Shown: positions 1-8,880, counted from the stretch's first letter. The stretch: DNA of 53,827 nucleotides from Rhizobium sp. Q54 (GCA_945861155.1 CAMATN010000016.1:1-53827), one strand, 5' to 3'. The notes: generated by a model not told the origin, from the sequence alone. Translations and numbers: made by a program.

Positions 1-111
1 GGTCTTGCCCGAGCCCGAGCGGCCGAACAGGGCGGTCAGGCCGCCGGGGCTGTCGAAGGCGGCGTCGAGGGTGAAGCCGCCGAGGCGATGCGCGACCCTG
101 ACGCTGAGCAT
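1..111 (-). CDS. modC: Molybdate ABC transporter ATP-binding protein ModC (N-terminal fragment, cut by window edge)
   Basis: Only the first 37 codons lie in the window; the gene runs off the left edge. They begin with [12 protein letters not shown] and reach a complete Walker A motif GRSGSGKT at residues 30-37, which is where ModC proteins carry it. ModC is the cytoplasmic ATPase that powers molybdate import through ModB. The ATG lies one base beyond the modB stop codon, so the two genes are almost certainly co-transcribed and translationally coupled. The assignment rests on the Walker A motif and on the position behind modA and modB; the rest of the protein cannot be seen. Confidence 0.9.
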   Translation of the reverse strand, partial: MLSVRVAHRLGGFTLDAAFDSPGGLTALFGRSGSGKT

Positions 112-112
112 G

Positions 113-817
113 TCAGAGCCCGAGCGTCCGGCGGGTCGCGCGCGCGCTCAGCGCCTCGGAGGCGAACAAGGCGGCCATCGAGATCGCGATCGATACGAGG
201 GTCAGGCGCAGCGCCGCCAAATCGCCGCCCGGCTCCTGGACCAGGAAATAGATCGCGGTCGGTATCGTCTGCGTTTCGCCGGGGATGTTCGAGACGAAGG
301 TGATCGTCGCGCCGAACTCGCCGAGCGCGCGGGCAAAGGACAGGATCATGCCGGCGACGATGCCGGGCAGGATCAGCGGCAGTGTGATCGTCAGGAACAC
401 CCACATCGTGCTGGCGCCGAGCGTGCCGGCGGCGTCTTCGAGCCGGCGGTCGACCGCGTCGAGCGACAGGCGGATCGAGCGCACCAGCAGCGGAAACCCC
501 ATCACCGCGCACGCCAGCGCCGCGCCGGTCCAGCGGAACGCCAGGACGATCCCCATTCCCTGTTCGAGCAGCCGCCCGATCGGCCCTTTGCGGCCGAACA
601 ACAGCAGCAGCACATAGCCGGTGACGACCGGCGGCAACACCAGCGGCAGGTGCACCAGCACATTGAGCAGCGACTTGCCCCAGAACCGCCCTCGCGCCAG
701 CAACAGCGCGACGCCTAACCCGAGCGGCAGGCTGCACAGCATCGCCCAGAACGCGATCCACAGCGACAGCCGGATCGCGACCATCTCCTCCGGCGAAAAG
801 TCGAGGAGCGCGGTCAC
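113..817 (-). CDS. modB: Molybdate ABC transporter permease ModB
   Basis: This 234-residue inner-membrane permease forms the molybdate channel of ModABC. Several hydrophobic segments are visible, and the cytoplasmic coupling loop near residues 170-195 has the ModB signature [22 protein letters not shown] chose the GTG start at 817 because it gives [12 protein letters not shown], a normal ModB N-terminus, and because it overlaps the modA stop as GTGA, a classic coupling overlap. A much longer reading frame continues upstream but is only the shadow of modA. The length matches the family (about 225-235). It is the middle gene of the minus-strand operon. Confidence 0.95.
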   Translation of the reverse strand: MTALLDFSPEEMVAIRLSLWIAFWAMLCSLPLGLGVALLLARGRFWGKSLLNVLVHLPLVLPPVVTGYVLLLLFGRKGPIGRLLEQGMGIVLAFRWTGAALACAVMGFPLLVRSIRLSLDAVDRRLEDAAGTLGASTMWVFLTITLPLILPGIVAGMILSFARALGEFGATITFVSNIPGETQTIPTAIYFLVQEPGGDLAALRLTLVSIAISMAALFASEALSARATRRTLGL

Positions 818-1593
818 CGGGCGGTGTCGAGCACGGCAAAGCCCTGCGCCTCGAACACCGCGCGGGCAGCGGGTCCACGCAGGTAGGCGGCGAAGGCCGG
901 GGCGTCGGGGCTGGCGGTCGCCGTCAATGCGAGCGGATAGACGATCGGCGGATGAGTGTCGGGCGGAAAAATCCCGATGATCTTGACCCCGGGTTCGACG
1001 GCGGCATCGGTCCGGTACACGATGCCGAACGGCGCCTCGCCGCGCGCGACCAGCACCAGCGCGGCGCGGACATTCTCCGCTGCGGCGATGCGGCCGGCGA
1101 TGTCGGGCCACACGCCGAGCGTGGTCAGCGCCGCCTTGCCGTAGCGCCCGGCCGGCACGCCGGCGGGGTCGGCCATCGCGAGGCGCCCGTCGCCGAGCAG
1201 CGCGGCGAGCGGAAAATCGGGAGCGATCGCGATGTTTGCCGTGCTGTCCGCCGGCGCGACCAGCACGAGGGTGTTGCCGAACATGTCGACGCGCGTCGCC
1301 GGGTCGATCAGCCTGCGCTCTTGAAGGTAATCCATCCACTCGCGGTCCGCCGAGATGAACAGATCGGCCGGCGCCCCATTCTCGACCTGCTTCGCGAGGA
1401 TCGAGCTCGCTGCATAGGAGATCGTCACTCGCTTGCCGGTCTCGCCGCGCCATTTTTCGGCGACCGCGTCGAGCGCATTCTTGAGGCTCGCCGCGGCGAA
1501 GACCAGGATCGGGCGCGGCTGCGCGCGGCCAACCCCCGTGATCGCGACCGCGCCAAACCCGGCGGCGACGCGAATGAATGACCGGCGGCGCAC
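814..1593 (-). CDS. modA: Molybdate ABC transporter substrate-binding protein ModA
   Basis: ModA is the periplasmic protein that captures molybdate (and tungstate) and hands it to ModB. The 259-residue product starts with VRRRSFIRVAAGFGAVAITGVGRA, an export signal with an Arg-rich start and a hydrophobic core. The mature part follows with the family motif FAAASLKNALDAV, and later ADLFISAD and a GVPAGRYGK segment. I chose the GTG at 1593 because it yields the typical ModA length and signal peptide and lies 14 bases after the preceding stop; the upstream in-frame extension overlaps the DUF1640 gene. The window also encodes two molybdenum hydroxylases that would use the imported metal. Confidence 0.95.
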   Translation of the reverse strand: MRRRSFIRVAAGFGAVAITGVGRAQPRPILVFAAASLKNALDAVAEKWRGETGKRVTISYAASSILAKQVENGAPADLFISADREWMDYLQERRLIDPATRVDMFGNTLVLVAPADSTANIAIAPDFPLAALLGDGRLAMADPAGVPAGRYGKAALTTLGVWPDIAGRIAAAENVRAALVLVARGEAPFGIVYRTDAAVEPGVKIIGIFPPDTHPPIVYPLALTATASPDAPAFAAYLRGPAARAVFEAQGFAVLDTAR

Positions 1594-1607
1594 CTCGATC
1601 CCGAATT

Positions 1608-1973
1608 TCAGCTGTGGGGGAGCGCTCGCAATATCGCGATCACCGCTGTCAGGATCATGCCACCGATCGCGAACACGGCGGCGACGCCAATGCCCACTGC
1701 CCATTTGATCAACTCCGCGCGCATGGCTTGCATCTCGGTGCGCAGACCCGCCATCTCGGCGCGGAGCCGAAGTTCCACCTCGCGCATTTCCGCGCGCAGC
1801 TGCACCGCAAGCTCGCGAATTTCGCTACGGACCGCCTGGATATCGGCCTGGCTGGCCAGGTTCGCGGTGAGCGTCTCGGCAAGCGCTTCCGCGGTATCCT
1901 GGGCCTGCTTCGTCGAGAATCCGGCAGCCTCCAGCCTGCGGGCGAGCTTCAAGGTATCGAAGGCAACCGTCAT
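1608..1973 (-). CDS. DUF1640-family coiled-coil membrane protein
   Basis: The product has 121 residues. Residues 1-40 (FDTLKLARRLEAAGFSTKQAQ) match the start of DUF1640 proteins, which are related to the mitochondrial CCDC90/MCUR1 family. Residues about 45-92 form a long heptad-rich coiled coil full of RAEM and REL repeats, and residues about 92-115 are one C-terminal transmembrane helix. Bacterial members have no established role. The gene ends 14 bases before modA on the same strand and may be transcribed with it, although a link to molybdate transport is not known for this family. Confidence 0.85.
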   Translation of the reverse strand: MTVAFDTLKLARRLEAAGFSTKQAQDTAEALAETLTANLASQADIQAVRSEIRELAVQLRAEMREVELRLRAEMAGLRTEMQAMRAELIKWAVGIGVAAVFAIGGMILTAVIAILRALPHS

Positions 1974-2095
1974 GCGATTGATATAGGCGAGATCGAAGCG
2001 CTAGGGAACAACACAGCGCCGGGCTCAGCCGGCGGCCTGGGTGGCGCTGCCATTGGCGCCTCGCTATCGTGACGCCTTCCATTTGGAGGACGATC

Positions 2096-2914
2096 ATGAG
2101 CGATGCCCCATCCACCCGCGCGGACGATCTCGGCCTCAGCGGCAAGGTGGCGATCGTCACCGGCGGCGGCGCGCCCGATGACGGCATCGGCAATGGCCGC
2201 GCCGCGGCGATGCTGCTGGCGCGCGCCGGGGCAAGCGTGCTGGTCGTCGACATCGTGGCCGAGGCCGCCGCGCAGACCGTGGCGATGATCGCGCAAGAGG
2301 GCGGCACCGCCGCGGCGTTTGTCGCGGATGTGATCGACGAGGGGCAATGCCGGGCCATCGTCGACGCCGCGCTCGCCCGGTTCGGCCGGCTGGATCTGCT
2401 GGACAACAATGTCGGGATCGGGGCGCGCGGCAGCGTCGTCGACACGCCGGTCGAGGATTGGCGCCGGGTCATGCAGGTCAATGTCGACAGCATGTTTCTC
2501 GTGTCGCGCTTCGCGATCCCGGCGATGATCGAGACCGCGGGCGGCGGCGCGATCGTCAACGTGTCGTCGATCTCGGCGTTGCGGCCGCGCGGGCTGACCG
2601 CCTATTCGACCTCGAAGGGCGCGGTCATCGCGTTGACCCGGGCGATGGCGGTCGATCACGGCCCCGACGGCATCCGGGTCAACTGCGTCGCGCCCGGCCC
2701 GGTCTACACGCCCCGCATGTACACCAGGCAGATGTCCGCTGCCGGGCGCGAGGCGCGCCGTCAGGCATCGGTGCTCGGGATCGAGGGTGTCGGCTGGGAC
2801 ATCGGCCATGCCGTGCGTTTTCTGTTGTCGAATGAGGCCCGCTACATCACAGGACAGACGCTGGTCGTCGATGGCGGCGCGACCCTGGTCGGTCCGGGCC
2901 GGGCGCCCGGCTGA
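2096..2914 (+). CDS. SDR-family NAD(P)-dependent oxidoreductase
   Basis: This is a classical short-chain dehydrogenase of 272 residues, cytosolic and probably reducing or oxidising a hydroxyl/keto group on an unknown substrate. The Rossmann glycine motif TGGGAPDDGIGNGRA has a two-residue insertion compared with the usual TGxxxGxG. The structural motif reads NNVG where most members have NNAG. The catalytic Ser lies in VSSIS and the YxxxK pair in YSTSKGA; the end carries GQTLVVDGGAT. The start follows a strong GGAGGA site five bases upstream; an in-frame ATG 27 bases earlier lacks this. No neighbour defines the substrate. Confidence 0.9.
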   Translation: MSDAPSTRADDLGLSGKVAIVTGGGAPDDGIGNGRAAAMLLARAGASVLVVDIVAEAAAQTVAMIAQEGGTAAAFVADVIDEGQCRAIVDAALARFGRLDLLDNNVGIGARGSVVDTPVEDWRRVMQVNVDSMFLVSRFAIPAMIETAGGGAIVNVSSISALRPRGLTAYSTSKGAVIALTRAMAVDHGPDGIRVNCVAPGPVYTPRMYTRQMSAAGREARRQASVLGIEGVGWDIGHAVRFLLSNEARYITGQTLVVDGGATLVGPGRAPG

Positions 2915-3000
2915 TCCGGCGGCGCTGACCGGGCGACGGGAACAGAGCGGTTCCGCTGTTCGTTTTGTGGGGCAAGAACAACGATCGGAAAGGCAGCGAC

Positions 3001-3282
3001 ATGCGTAAAGGACTGGTCTATGCGGCGGCGCTCGCGGGCATTATCGCGATCGGCATGACGGCGCCGGCTTTCGCGCGCGGCGGTGGCGGTGGTGGCGGAC
3101 GCGATGGGTTCGGCGGACGTGACGGGTTCGGCGCCGGTCATTCCGGCAGGTCCGCCATGCCCTCCGGCTTCAGGCAGGGACAAAAGGAAGGCTGGACCGG
3201 CAAGCGGCCCCCCGGCTGGAAAAATGGTCAGAAAACGGGCTGGGGCAAGGGCAAGACCCCGCCGGGTTTGAGAAACCGTTAG
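3001..3282 (+). CDS. Small secreted Gly-rich protein
   Basis: This 93-residue protein starts with a clear signal peptide (MRKGLVYAAALAGIIAIGMTAPAFA, cleavage expected after AFA). The mature part opens with a run of seven glycines and two GRDGFG units. It then becomes basic with PPGW, GQKxGW and GKG motifs, ending TPPGLRNR. It is small, basic and low in complexity, so it may bind nucleic acid or the envelope, but I do not recognise a function. The start is set by GGAAAGG about nine bases upstream. It stands between two SDR genes on the same strand. Confidence 0.75.
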   Translation: MRKGLVYAAALAGIIAIGMTAPAFARGGGGGGGRDGFGGRDGFGAGHSGRSAMPSGFRQGQKEGWTGKRPPGWKNGQKTGWGKGKTPPGLRNR

Positions 3283-3381
3283 GATTGGCCTTACATAGCG
3301 TCTCGCCTTTCGTGCCTTGCGTCGGATCCGCTCGGGTGTTCTGATCGCGAAGCGCGGACAGCGGCGGCCGGCGGTCATGAC

Positions 3382-4146
3382 ATGAGAATTTTTGATCTTT
3401 CCGGGCGCGTCGCGATCGTGACCGGCGGCAATGGCGGGATCGGGCTCGGCATGGCCCGCGGCCTCGCCGCTTCGGGCGCGACGGTCGTCATCGCCGCGCG
3501 CAACCCTGAGAAATCGGAGGCCGCAGTCGCCGCGCTCGCCGCCATCGGCGCGACGAGCGCGTTCGTGCCGCTCGACGTCGCCGACCCGGCTTCATGCGGC
3601 GACATGGTGCGGCAGGCGGTCGATCGTTTCGGGCGGCTCGACATCCTGGTCAACAACGCCGGCATGTCGATCCGCAAGGCGCCGCAGGATTACGCGATCG
3701 CGGAATGGCAGGCGGTGCTCGACACCAATCTGACGGGCGTCTTTGCCTGCACCCAGGCGGCTTATGCGCCGATGAAGCAGGGCGGCGGCGGCAAGATCAT
3801 CAATATCGGCTCGATGTATTCGATTTTCGGGGCTGCCTATGCCGCGGCCTATTCGGCCAGCAAGGGCGCCATCGTGCAGCTGACCAAGTCGCTCGCGACC
3901 GCCTGGGCCAAGGACAACATTCAGGTCAACGTGGTGCTGCCGGGGTGGATCGACACCGAGCTGACGCAGAATGCCCGGCGCGAGATGCCGGGATTGCACG
4001 AACGCGTGCTGCGCCGCACCCCTGCCGGGCGATGGGGCGTGCCCGACGACTTGACCGGCATCGCGGTATTCCTCGCGGCGCCGGCATCCGATTTCGTGAC
4101 CGGCGCGGCGATCCCGGTCGATGGCGGGTTCTCGGTCGAGTTCTAG
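3382..4146 (+). CDS. SDR-family NAD(P)-dependent oxidoreductase (FabG-like)
   Basis: The 254-residue product is a classical SDR of standard length. It shows TGGNGGIGLGMA at residues 13-24 for the dinucleotide, NNAG near residue 92, a catalytic Ser in NIGSMYS, the YxxxK pair as YSASKGA, and the C-terminal VDGGFSVEF. The arginine in AARNPEK after the second beta strand suggests an NADPH preference, which is inference. It is not similar enough to the SDR at 2096 to suggest a recent duplication. The substrate is unknown; gluconate or 3-ketoacyl type reductions are possible. Confidence 0.9.
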   Translation: MRIFDLSGRVAIVTGGNGGIGLGMARGLAASGATVVIAARNPEKSEAAVAALAAIGATSAFVPLDVADPASCGDMVRQAVDRFGRLDILVNNAGMSIRKAPQDYAIAEWQAVLDTNLTGVFACTQAAYAPMKQGGGGKIINIGSMYSIFGAAYAAAYSASKGAIVQLTKSLATAWAKDNIQVNVVLPGWIDTELTQNARREMPGLHERVLRRTPAGRWGVPDDLTGIAVFLAAPASDFVTGAAIPVDGGFSVEF

Positions 4147-4188
4147 TTGGGCGAGTTCTAATTCGGCGAGTTCCGGTGCCCGCCGGCG

Positions 4189-4545
4189 TCAACGGACCGT
4201 GTGGACAGGTTGGCCCGCCATTTCACCTTGCGCCATTTGACCTTGCGCCATTTGGCCGGGGGCGACCGGTTGGCCTTGGGCGATCTGCCCGTGGCTGCGA
4301 TCGTGGCGGCTCCACAGCCCGGTCCCGGCGCCGGCCGCATTGCGCATCCGGCTGAAGCAATTCTCGCGGTCGCTCGCCAGGAAGCGCACGAAGGTCGAAT
4401 TGGTCTGCTGGCATGCCGACAGCGCCTCGCGCTGCTGCCAGCTGGTCGGGCCGAGGTAAAATGCGCCGAGCTCGTTGGGAAAACTCGCCGCCGTGGCGAA
4501 CGCGACCGCCGCCGTGCCAAGCAACACCTTATAGCGAAGCTTCAT
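4189..4545 (-). CDS. Small secreted protein with tandem Gln-Gly repeats
   Basis: The 118-residue product begins with a signal peptide (MKLRYKVLLGTAAVAFATAAS). Its middle part carries two cysteines (SACQQTN and ENCFSR) that could form a disulfide. The C-terminal third repeats the pattern GQxAQG. In DNA this is three copies of a 15-base unit at 4216-4260, so the copy number may vary between strains. The start follows GGAGAGAACT. I do not recognise a family. It ends tail to tail with the SDR gene. Confidence 0.65.
   Translation of the reverse strand: MKLRYKVLLGTAAVAFATAASFPNELGAFYLGPTSWQQREALSACQQTNSTFVRFLASDRENCFSRMRNAAGAGTGLWSRHDRSHGQIAQGQPVAPGQMAQGQMAQGEMAGQPVHTVR
4216..4260. repeat. Tandem 15-bp repeat, three copies
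   Basis: Three adjacent units starting CGCCATTT and ending CTTG (the last one diverged) encode five-residue steps in the C-terminal tail of the secreted protein on the minus strand. Such in-frame repeats can gain or lose copies without breaking the gene. Confidence 0.7.
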
Positions 4546-4875
4546 AGTTCTCTCCGCAAATCCATGATCGGCCGAACTGCCGGTGAGGCTTCATCCTCAA
4601 GCGGCGTGCCAGCCCGTTGGCCTGGAAAACGAGGCTAGTAAACCGGGATTTACTTAGGATTTTGTGAAAATCGCCGGGGATTTTTGCAATTTGCGACGGA
4701 GATCGCGACGCGTATTCGCCTTGCGACGAACAGCACGCCGAAAAAAGAAGGCGAGCCCCTGAATCGACTGCTCACCGCACAGTTCGGCTTTCGCCGGGAG
4801 GACATTCAAATTGCTCGCTTCCCCGTAATGGCTCAATTAGGAATCAGCCGAATGTGGGATAGGGGGCGATGGCCG
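4546..4875. other. Intergenic region between divergent genes
   Basis: This 330-base stretch separates the secreted-protein gene (minus) from the molybdenum hydroxylase gene (plus). It is AT-richer than its surroundings near 4640-4690. It is open in the hydroxylase frame from 4684, but the encoded residues do not look like a molybdenum hydroxylase N-terminus, so I treat it as a promoter or leader region. I see no convincing promoter hexamers, repeat or RNA. Confidence 0.5.
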
Positions 4876-7194
4876 ATGAGCCTGCCATTCGAGCCGCGGG
4901 ATGAGGATCGGCGGTTGCTGACCGGCGCGGGCCGCTTTTGCGACGATGAACGGATGGCCGGCGAGGCGTATGGCGTCTTTGTCCGCTCGCCGCACGCGTT
5001 TGCCGCGATCCGCGCGATCGACACCGCGGCGGCGCGGGCGATGCCCGGCGTGCTCGCGATCTTGACCAGCGACGACATGGCGCGGGAAGGGGTCGGCAAC
5101 GTGACCATTGCCGCGCCGGTGCCGAACGGCGCCGGCATGATCGTGCCGCACCGCCCGGCGCTGGCCGGCGACACCGTGCGCCATGTCGGCGACCCGGTGG
5201 CGCTCGTCGTCGCCGACAGCGAGGCGATCGCGCGCGACGCCGCCGAACTTGTCGCCGTCGACTACGAGCCGCGCGACCCGGTCACCGACACCGCCCTTGC
5301 CGCGCGGCCGGAGGCGCCGCAGATCTGGCCCGAGGCGCCGGGCAATATCGCGCTCGATTGGCACGGGTTGGCCGGTGCCGACCCGGACCGCGAACAGCGC
5401 GAGCGAATCTTCGCCGGCGCCGCCCATGTCGCGCGGGTGCGCCTCGTCAACCAGCGCATCGTCATGGCGCCGATCGAGCCGCGCGGCGCGCTCGCCCGCT
5501 ACGATGCCGAGACCGACCGGTTCATCCTTTCCTGCGCGTCGCAGAGCGCCTTTGTGCTGCGCCAGCACCTCGCGCAATGCCTCGGCGTCGCGCCCGAGCG
5601 GGTGCGGGTGTTGAGCGGCGATGTCGGCGGCGCCTTCGGGATGCGGACTTCGGGCTATCCCGAATACCCGGCGCTGCTGGTCGCGGCGCGGCGGATCGGG
5701 CGGAAGGTGCGCTGGCTGGGGACCCGGTCCGAGGGTTTCGTGACCGACAACCAGGCGCGCGACACAATCATCGAGGCGGCGCTGGCGCTTGACGAAAGCG
5801 GGCGGTTTCTGGCGCTCGACATCGACGTGCTGGCCAATATGGGCGCCTACCAGACCTCGCACGCCGCCTTTATCGCGACCGCGAATTTCGCGCGCTGTCT
5901 GCCCTTGATGTACGACATCGCGCAGATCGGGCTGCGCATCCGCTGCCTCTTTACCAATACCGTGCCGACCGGACCCTATCGGGGGGCCGGCCGTCCCGAG
6001 GCGAATTACTGTGTCGAGCGGCTGGTCGACGCGGCGGCGCGGGTCACCGGCATCGATCGTCTCGCGCTGCGCCGGCGCAATTTGATCGCGCCCGACCGCA
6101 TGCCCTACAAGACGCCGATGGGTACGGTTTATGACAGCGGCGATTTCCCCGGTCTGTTCGAGAGCGCACTGGAACGGGCCGACGTCGCCGGGTTTTCGTC
6201 CCGTGCCGAGGCGTCAAAAAAAATTGGGAAGCGGCGCGGGCTCGGAATCTCGTGCTTTCTCGAAATCGCCGGCGGGCAGCCCGGTGAGGGCGCTGCGATT
6301 GGGTTTCCGGGCGGCCTGCCGGGCGAAAGCAAGTTGCTGCTGGCAATCGGGGTGCAGGCGAGCGGGCAGGGCCATCGGACCCTGTATCGAAGGCTCGCCG
6401 CCGAGCGTCTCGGCATCCCGGTGAATCAGGTCCAGGTCGAGCACGGCGACAGCGACGATGGCGTGCCCAGTGCCGGGGCGGTCGCCTCGCGCTCGACGAT
6501 GTCGGTCGGTACCGCCGTCTTCGCGACGATCGACGCGGTCATCGAGAAGGGCAGGCGGGTCGCGGCCCATATCCTCGAAGCGGCGGAAGCCGATATCGCC
6601 TATCGCGACGGCATCTTCGAGATCGCCGGCACCGACCGCCGCATCGCGCTCTTTGAATTGGCCGAACGCGCCCGCGTGCTGGCCCGCGAAGGGGCGATCC
6701 CCGAGGATCTCGACACGCGGCGCACCGCCGACGTGCCGCCGTCGTTTCCGAACGGGGTTCATGTCGCTGAAATCGAGATCGATCCCGATACCGGGCAGGT
6801 GACGCTGGCTTCCTATCTCGCCATCGACGATTGCGGCCGGGTATTGCAGCCGGTGCTGGTCGAGGGTCAGGTCCAGGGCGGCGTCGCGCAGGGGGTCGGC
6901 CAGGCGCTGCTCGAAAGCGGCATCTACGACCCGGCGAACGGTCAATTGCTCGCCGGTTCGTTAATGGATTACGCGATGCCGCGGGCTGACGATCTGCCGG
7001 ACATCGTCAGCGAAATGCGCCCGACGCCGTGCCTCAGCAACCCGCTCGGCGTCAAGGGCGTGGGCGAGGCCGGCACCACCGCCTCGCTCGCCGCAATCCT
7101 CAACGCGGTGGCCGACGCGCTGCCCGAAGCGCCGGACATCGACATGCCGGCGACCCCGCAGCGCGTCTGGCGGGCAATGCATCATCTCAAATGA
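4876..7194 (+). CDS. Xanthine dehydrogenase/CoxL-family molybdopterin-binding large subunit
   Basis: This 772-residue protein is the catalytic subunit of a molybdenum hydroxylase, which uses Mo-molybdopterin cytosine dinucleotide to hydroxylate a heterocycle, aldehyde or related substrate. The N-terminal a/b hammerhead contains RRLLTGAGRF. GDVGGAFGMR and PYRGAGRPEA mark cofactor loops, and GVKGVGEAGT near the C-terminus holds the catalytic glutamate. The PYRGAGR loop is unlike the AYxCSFR loop of true CO dehydrogenase, so this is a form-II type enzyme of unknown substrate. I chose the ATG at 4876 because MSLPFEP...RRLLTG is the family N-terminus and AGGGGG precedes it. The usual FAD and 2Fe-2S subunits are not adjacent. 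Confidence 0.9.
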   Translation: MSLPFEPRDEDRRLLTGAGRFCDDERMAGEAYGVFVRSPHAFAAIRAIDTAAARAMPGVLAILTSDDMAREGVGNVTIAAPVPNGAGMIVPHRPALAGDTVRHVGDPVALVVADSEAIARDAAELVAVDYEPRDPVTDTALAARPEAPQIWPEAPGNIALDWHGLAGADPDREQRERIFAGAAHVARVRLVNQRIVMAPIEPRGALARYDAETDRFILSCASQSAFVLRQHLAQCLGVAPERVRVLSGDVGGAFGMRTSGYPEYPALLVAARRIGRKVRWLGTRSEGFVTDNQARDTIIEAALALDESGRFLALDIDVLANMGAYQTSHAAFIATANFARCLPLMYDIAQIGLRIRCLFTNTVPTGPYRGAGRPEANYCVERLVDAAARVTGIDRLALRRRNLIAPDRMPYKTPMGTVYDSGDFPGLFESALERADVAGFSSRAEASKKIGKRRGLGISCFLEIAGGQPGEGAAIGFPGGLPGESKLLLAIGVQASGQGHRTLYRRLAAERLGIPVNQVQVEHGDSDDGVPSAGAVASRSTMSVGTAVFATIDAVIEKGRRVAAHILEAAEADIAYRDGIFEIAGTDRRIALFELAERARVLAREGAIPEDLDTRRTADVPPSFPNGVHVAEIEIDPDTGQVTLASYLAIDDCGRVLQPVLVEGQVQGGVAQGVGQALLESGIYDPANGQLLAGSLMDYAMPRADDLPDIVSEMRPTPCLSNPLGVKGVGEAGTTASLAAILNAVADALPEAPDIDMPATPQRVWRAMHHLK

Positions 7195-7207
7195 GGAGAT
7201 CATCGAT

Positions 7208-7663
7208 ATGACCGTACTGACCCTCGACCAGGCCTCGAAGATCGTCGACCAGGCGCTCGCCAAAGGGCGCGAGTTGAAATTGCAGCCGCTGACCGTCGTG
7301 GTGCTCGATGCCGGCGGCCAGCTGAAGGCGATGAAGCGCGAGGACCGCTCCAGCCTGCTGCGGCCCGAGATCGCGATGGGCAAGGCCTGGGGCACGCTCG
7401 GCATGGGCTTTGGCGGGCGCGAATTCGCCCGCCGGATGGCCGCCGGCGGCGGCGGGTTCATGCAGGCTCTGAGCGTCGCGTCGGGCGGGCGCATCGTGCC
7501 GGTGCCGGGCGGCGTGTTGATCCGCGACGGGGCGGGGGAGATACCAGGGGAGATTATCGGCTCGGTCGGGATCAGCGGCGACACCTCGGACAAGGACGAG
7601 ACCTGCGCGGTCCACGGCATCAAGAGCGCCGGCCTGACCCCCGACACCGGCGACCCGGGCTAA
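7208..7663 (+). CDS. GlcG/HbpS-family (heme-degrading/heme-binding) protein
   Basis: The 151-residue product shows the full GlcG/HbpS (DUF336) pattern: LTLDQASKIVDQALAKG at the start, VVVLDAGGQLKAM in the first strand pair, and PVPGGVLIRD followed by IIGSVGISGDTSDKDE near the end. Members bind heme or corrinoids, or occur beside catabolic oxidoreductases as small accessory proteins. Here the gene starts 13 bases after the molybdenum hydroxylase stop and has its own GAGG site, so the two are probably one operon. A helper role for the hydroxylase is plausible but inferred only from position. Confidence 0.9.
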   Translation: MTVLTLDQASKIVDQALAKGRELKLQPLTVVVLDAGGQLKAMKREDRSSLLRPEIAMGKAWGTLGMGFGGREFARRMAAGGGGFMQALSVASGGRIVPVPGGVLIRDGAGEIPGEIIGSVGISGDTSDKDETCAVHGIKSAGLTPDTGDPG

Positions 7664-7807
7664 TCGTCGACCCGGCCAGGGGGGCGCAGGCGTAAGTCGC
7701 CAGCGAATTTTGTTGCGAGGCTTCCCGGTGAGACTCAACATCATATTCAAAGAACCGGAAAACCAGGAATGTGGCTAACATAAGACACAGACATAGGGGA
7801 GAAGATC

Positions 7808-8236
7808 ATGACATTGAAAGGTTTGAGCATCTCCGCTATCGCGGCAATGGGGTTGGCGTTCTCCGCTTTCGCTGCGGATGGCCCGGGCGTCGGCAAGGGA
7901 AATTCCAACCCGGTGTCGCTTGCCGACATCGGTCCGTTGAGCCTCGTCGACAATTACGGAGACACCTACCAGCTCACGGCCACGACGACCGGCGGCCGCC
8001 CGAAGAGCGGCAGCATCTCGGGCACGGCGGTCGCCTGCGCGGGCGTCGGGTCGTACGAGGTGGACGGGACCTTCCTGGGCGCGACTGTCCACCTGAATTT
8101 GAACATCGCATCATCGGGGGGCAACTGCCAAAGTTTCGTCATCGACTGCGTCATCAGCGGACCGACCAAGACGTGCGGCGGCAGCTATACCAATGCCGAC
8201 GGTTTAGGCGGACCCATCACCATCGGCCGAAACTGA
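7808..8236 (+). CDS. Secreted protein of unknown function
   Basis: The product has 142 residues with a signal peptide MTLKGLSISAIAAMGLAFSAFA. The mature chain is beta-rich, with Thr/Gly/Ser strands and four cysteines (VACAG, NCQS, DCVIS, TCGGS) that could form two disulfides. This suggests a small extracellular beta domain. The start follows GGGGAGAAG at good distance. I do not recognise a family. The gene ends tail to tail, about 70 bases away, with another secreted-protein gene. Confidence 0.7.
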   Translation: MTLKGLSISAIAAMGLAFSAFAADGPGVGKGNSNPVSLADIGPLSLVDNYGDTYQLTATTTGGRPKSGSISGTAVACAGVGSYEVDGTFLGATVHLNLNIASSGGNCQSFVIDCVISGPTKTCGGSYTNADGLGGPITIGRN

Positions 8237-8305
8237 CGGCACGCCATCGCGGCGCGGTCTGGCATCGCCCGGCCGCCGCGAATAGTCGAACCCGACCCTC
8301 CGACG

Positions 8306-8800
8306 TCAGTGGTGGACGGGGTGGGCGACGACCATCACGGCTTGAGCCGGGTCGTCGTGCGCGAGCCGAACGTATTCGCCGATCATTCCGTCGTACTGCA
8401 GTAGCGGCCCGCCGGCCTGCACCCGGTAGGGCTGGATGCCGCGCACCGGCGGCGTCGGCGGCCAGCCCATCTCCGGCTGGTAGAGCCCGCTGACCGGCGG
8501 GCTGCGGAAATGCAGAACCATCGCGCGGTCATAGGCGCTGTCGTACGGGCTCGGGATGCCGGTGTTGTAATAGACCGGCGCGATAACGGCCGGCGGCGGC
8601 AGAAACGCGACGTGTCGGTGGCGCCGCACGTGACGATGCACGCGCACGACACGGCGCTGCTTGACCTGCGGGCATTTGCAGCCCGGCGCGGCCGACCGGG
8701 ATACGGCCGGGGTCGGGGCCGGACCGTCGGCTCGGCTCGGCGTCGACGACATCGCACACGCAATCAGCAACGCCGCGCCTATCGCGCCGAACGATCGCAT
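8306..8800 (-). CDS. Secreted His/Arg-rich protein of unknown function
   Basis: The 164-residue product has a signal peptide (MRSFGAIGAALLIACAMSSTPSRA). A CKCPQ motif follows, then a basic His/Arg segment (VHRHVRRHRHVAF, residues about 53-66) that could bind metal or anionic polymer. The remainder is Pro/Tyr-rich, and the chain ends HPVHH. GGGAGAG stands before the ATG. It resembles no family I can name. Confidence 0.65.
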   Translation of the reverse strand: MRSFGAIGAALLIACAMSSTPSRADGPAPTPAVSRSAAPGCKCPQVKQRRVVRVHRHVRRHRHVAFLPPPAVIAPVYYNTGIPSPYDSAYDRAMVLHFRSPPVSGLYQPEMGWPPTPPVRGIQPYRVQAGGPLLQYDGMIGEYVRLAHDDPAQAVMVVAHPVHH

Positions 8801-8880
8801 CGCACTCTCCCATCTAAATCATCGGTTCTGCTCTCAGAACAGCGAACCGGCGTTGAAAGTCCACTTGTTTTTTCGCGACA

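Noticed and set aside
113-1453. Long upstream extension of the modB frame
   Set aside because: Residues before the GTG at 817 are antisense-like and overlap modA; ModB length and the GTGA overlap favour 817.
4684-4875. 64-residue N-terminal extension of the first molybdenum hydroxylase
   Set aside because: It encodes no family feature, and a G-rich site precedes the internal ATG that yields the standard start.
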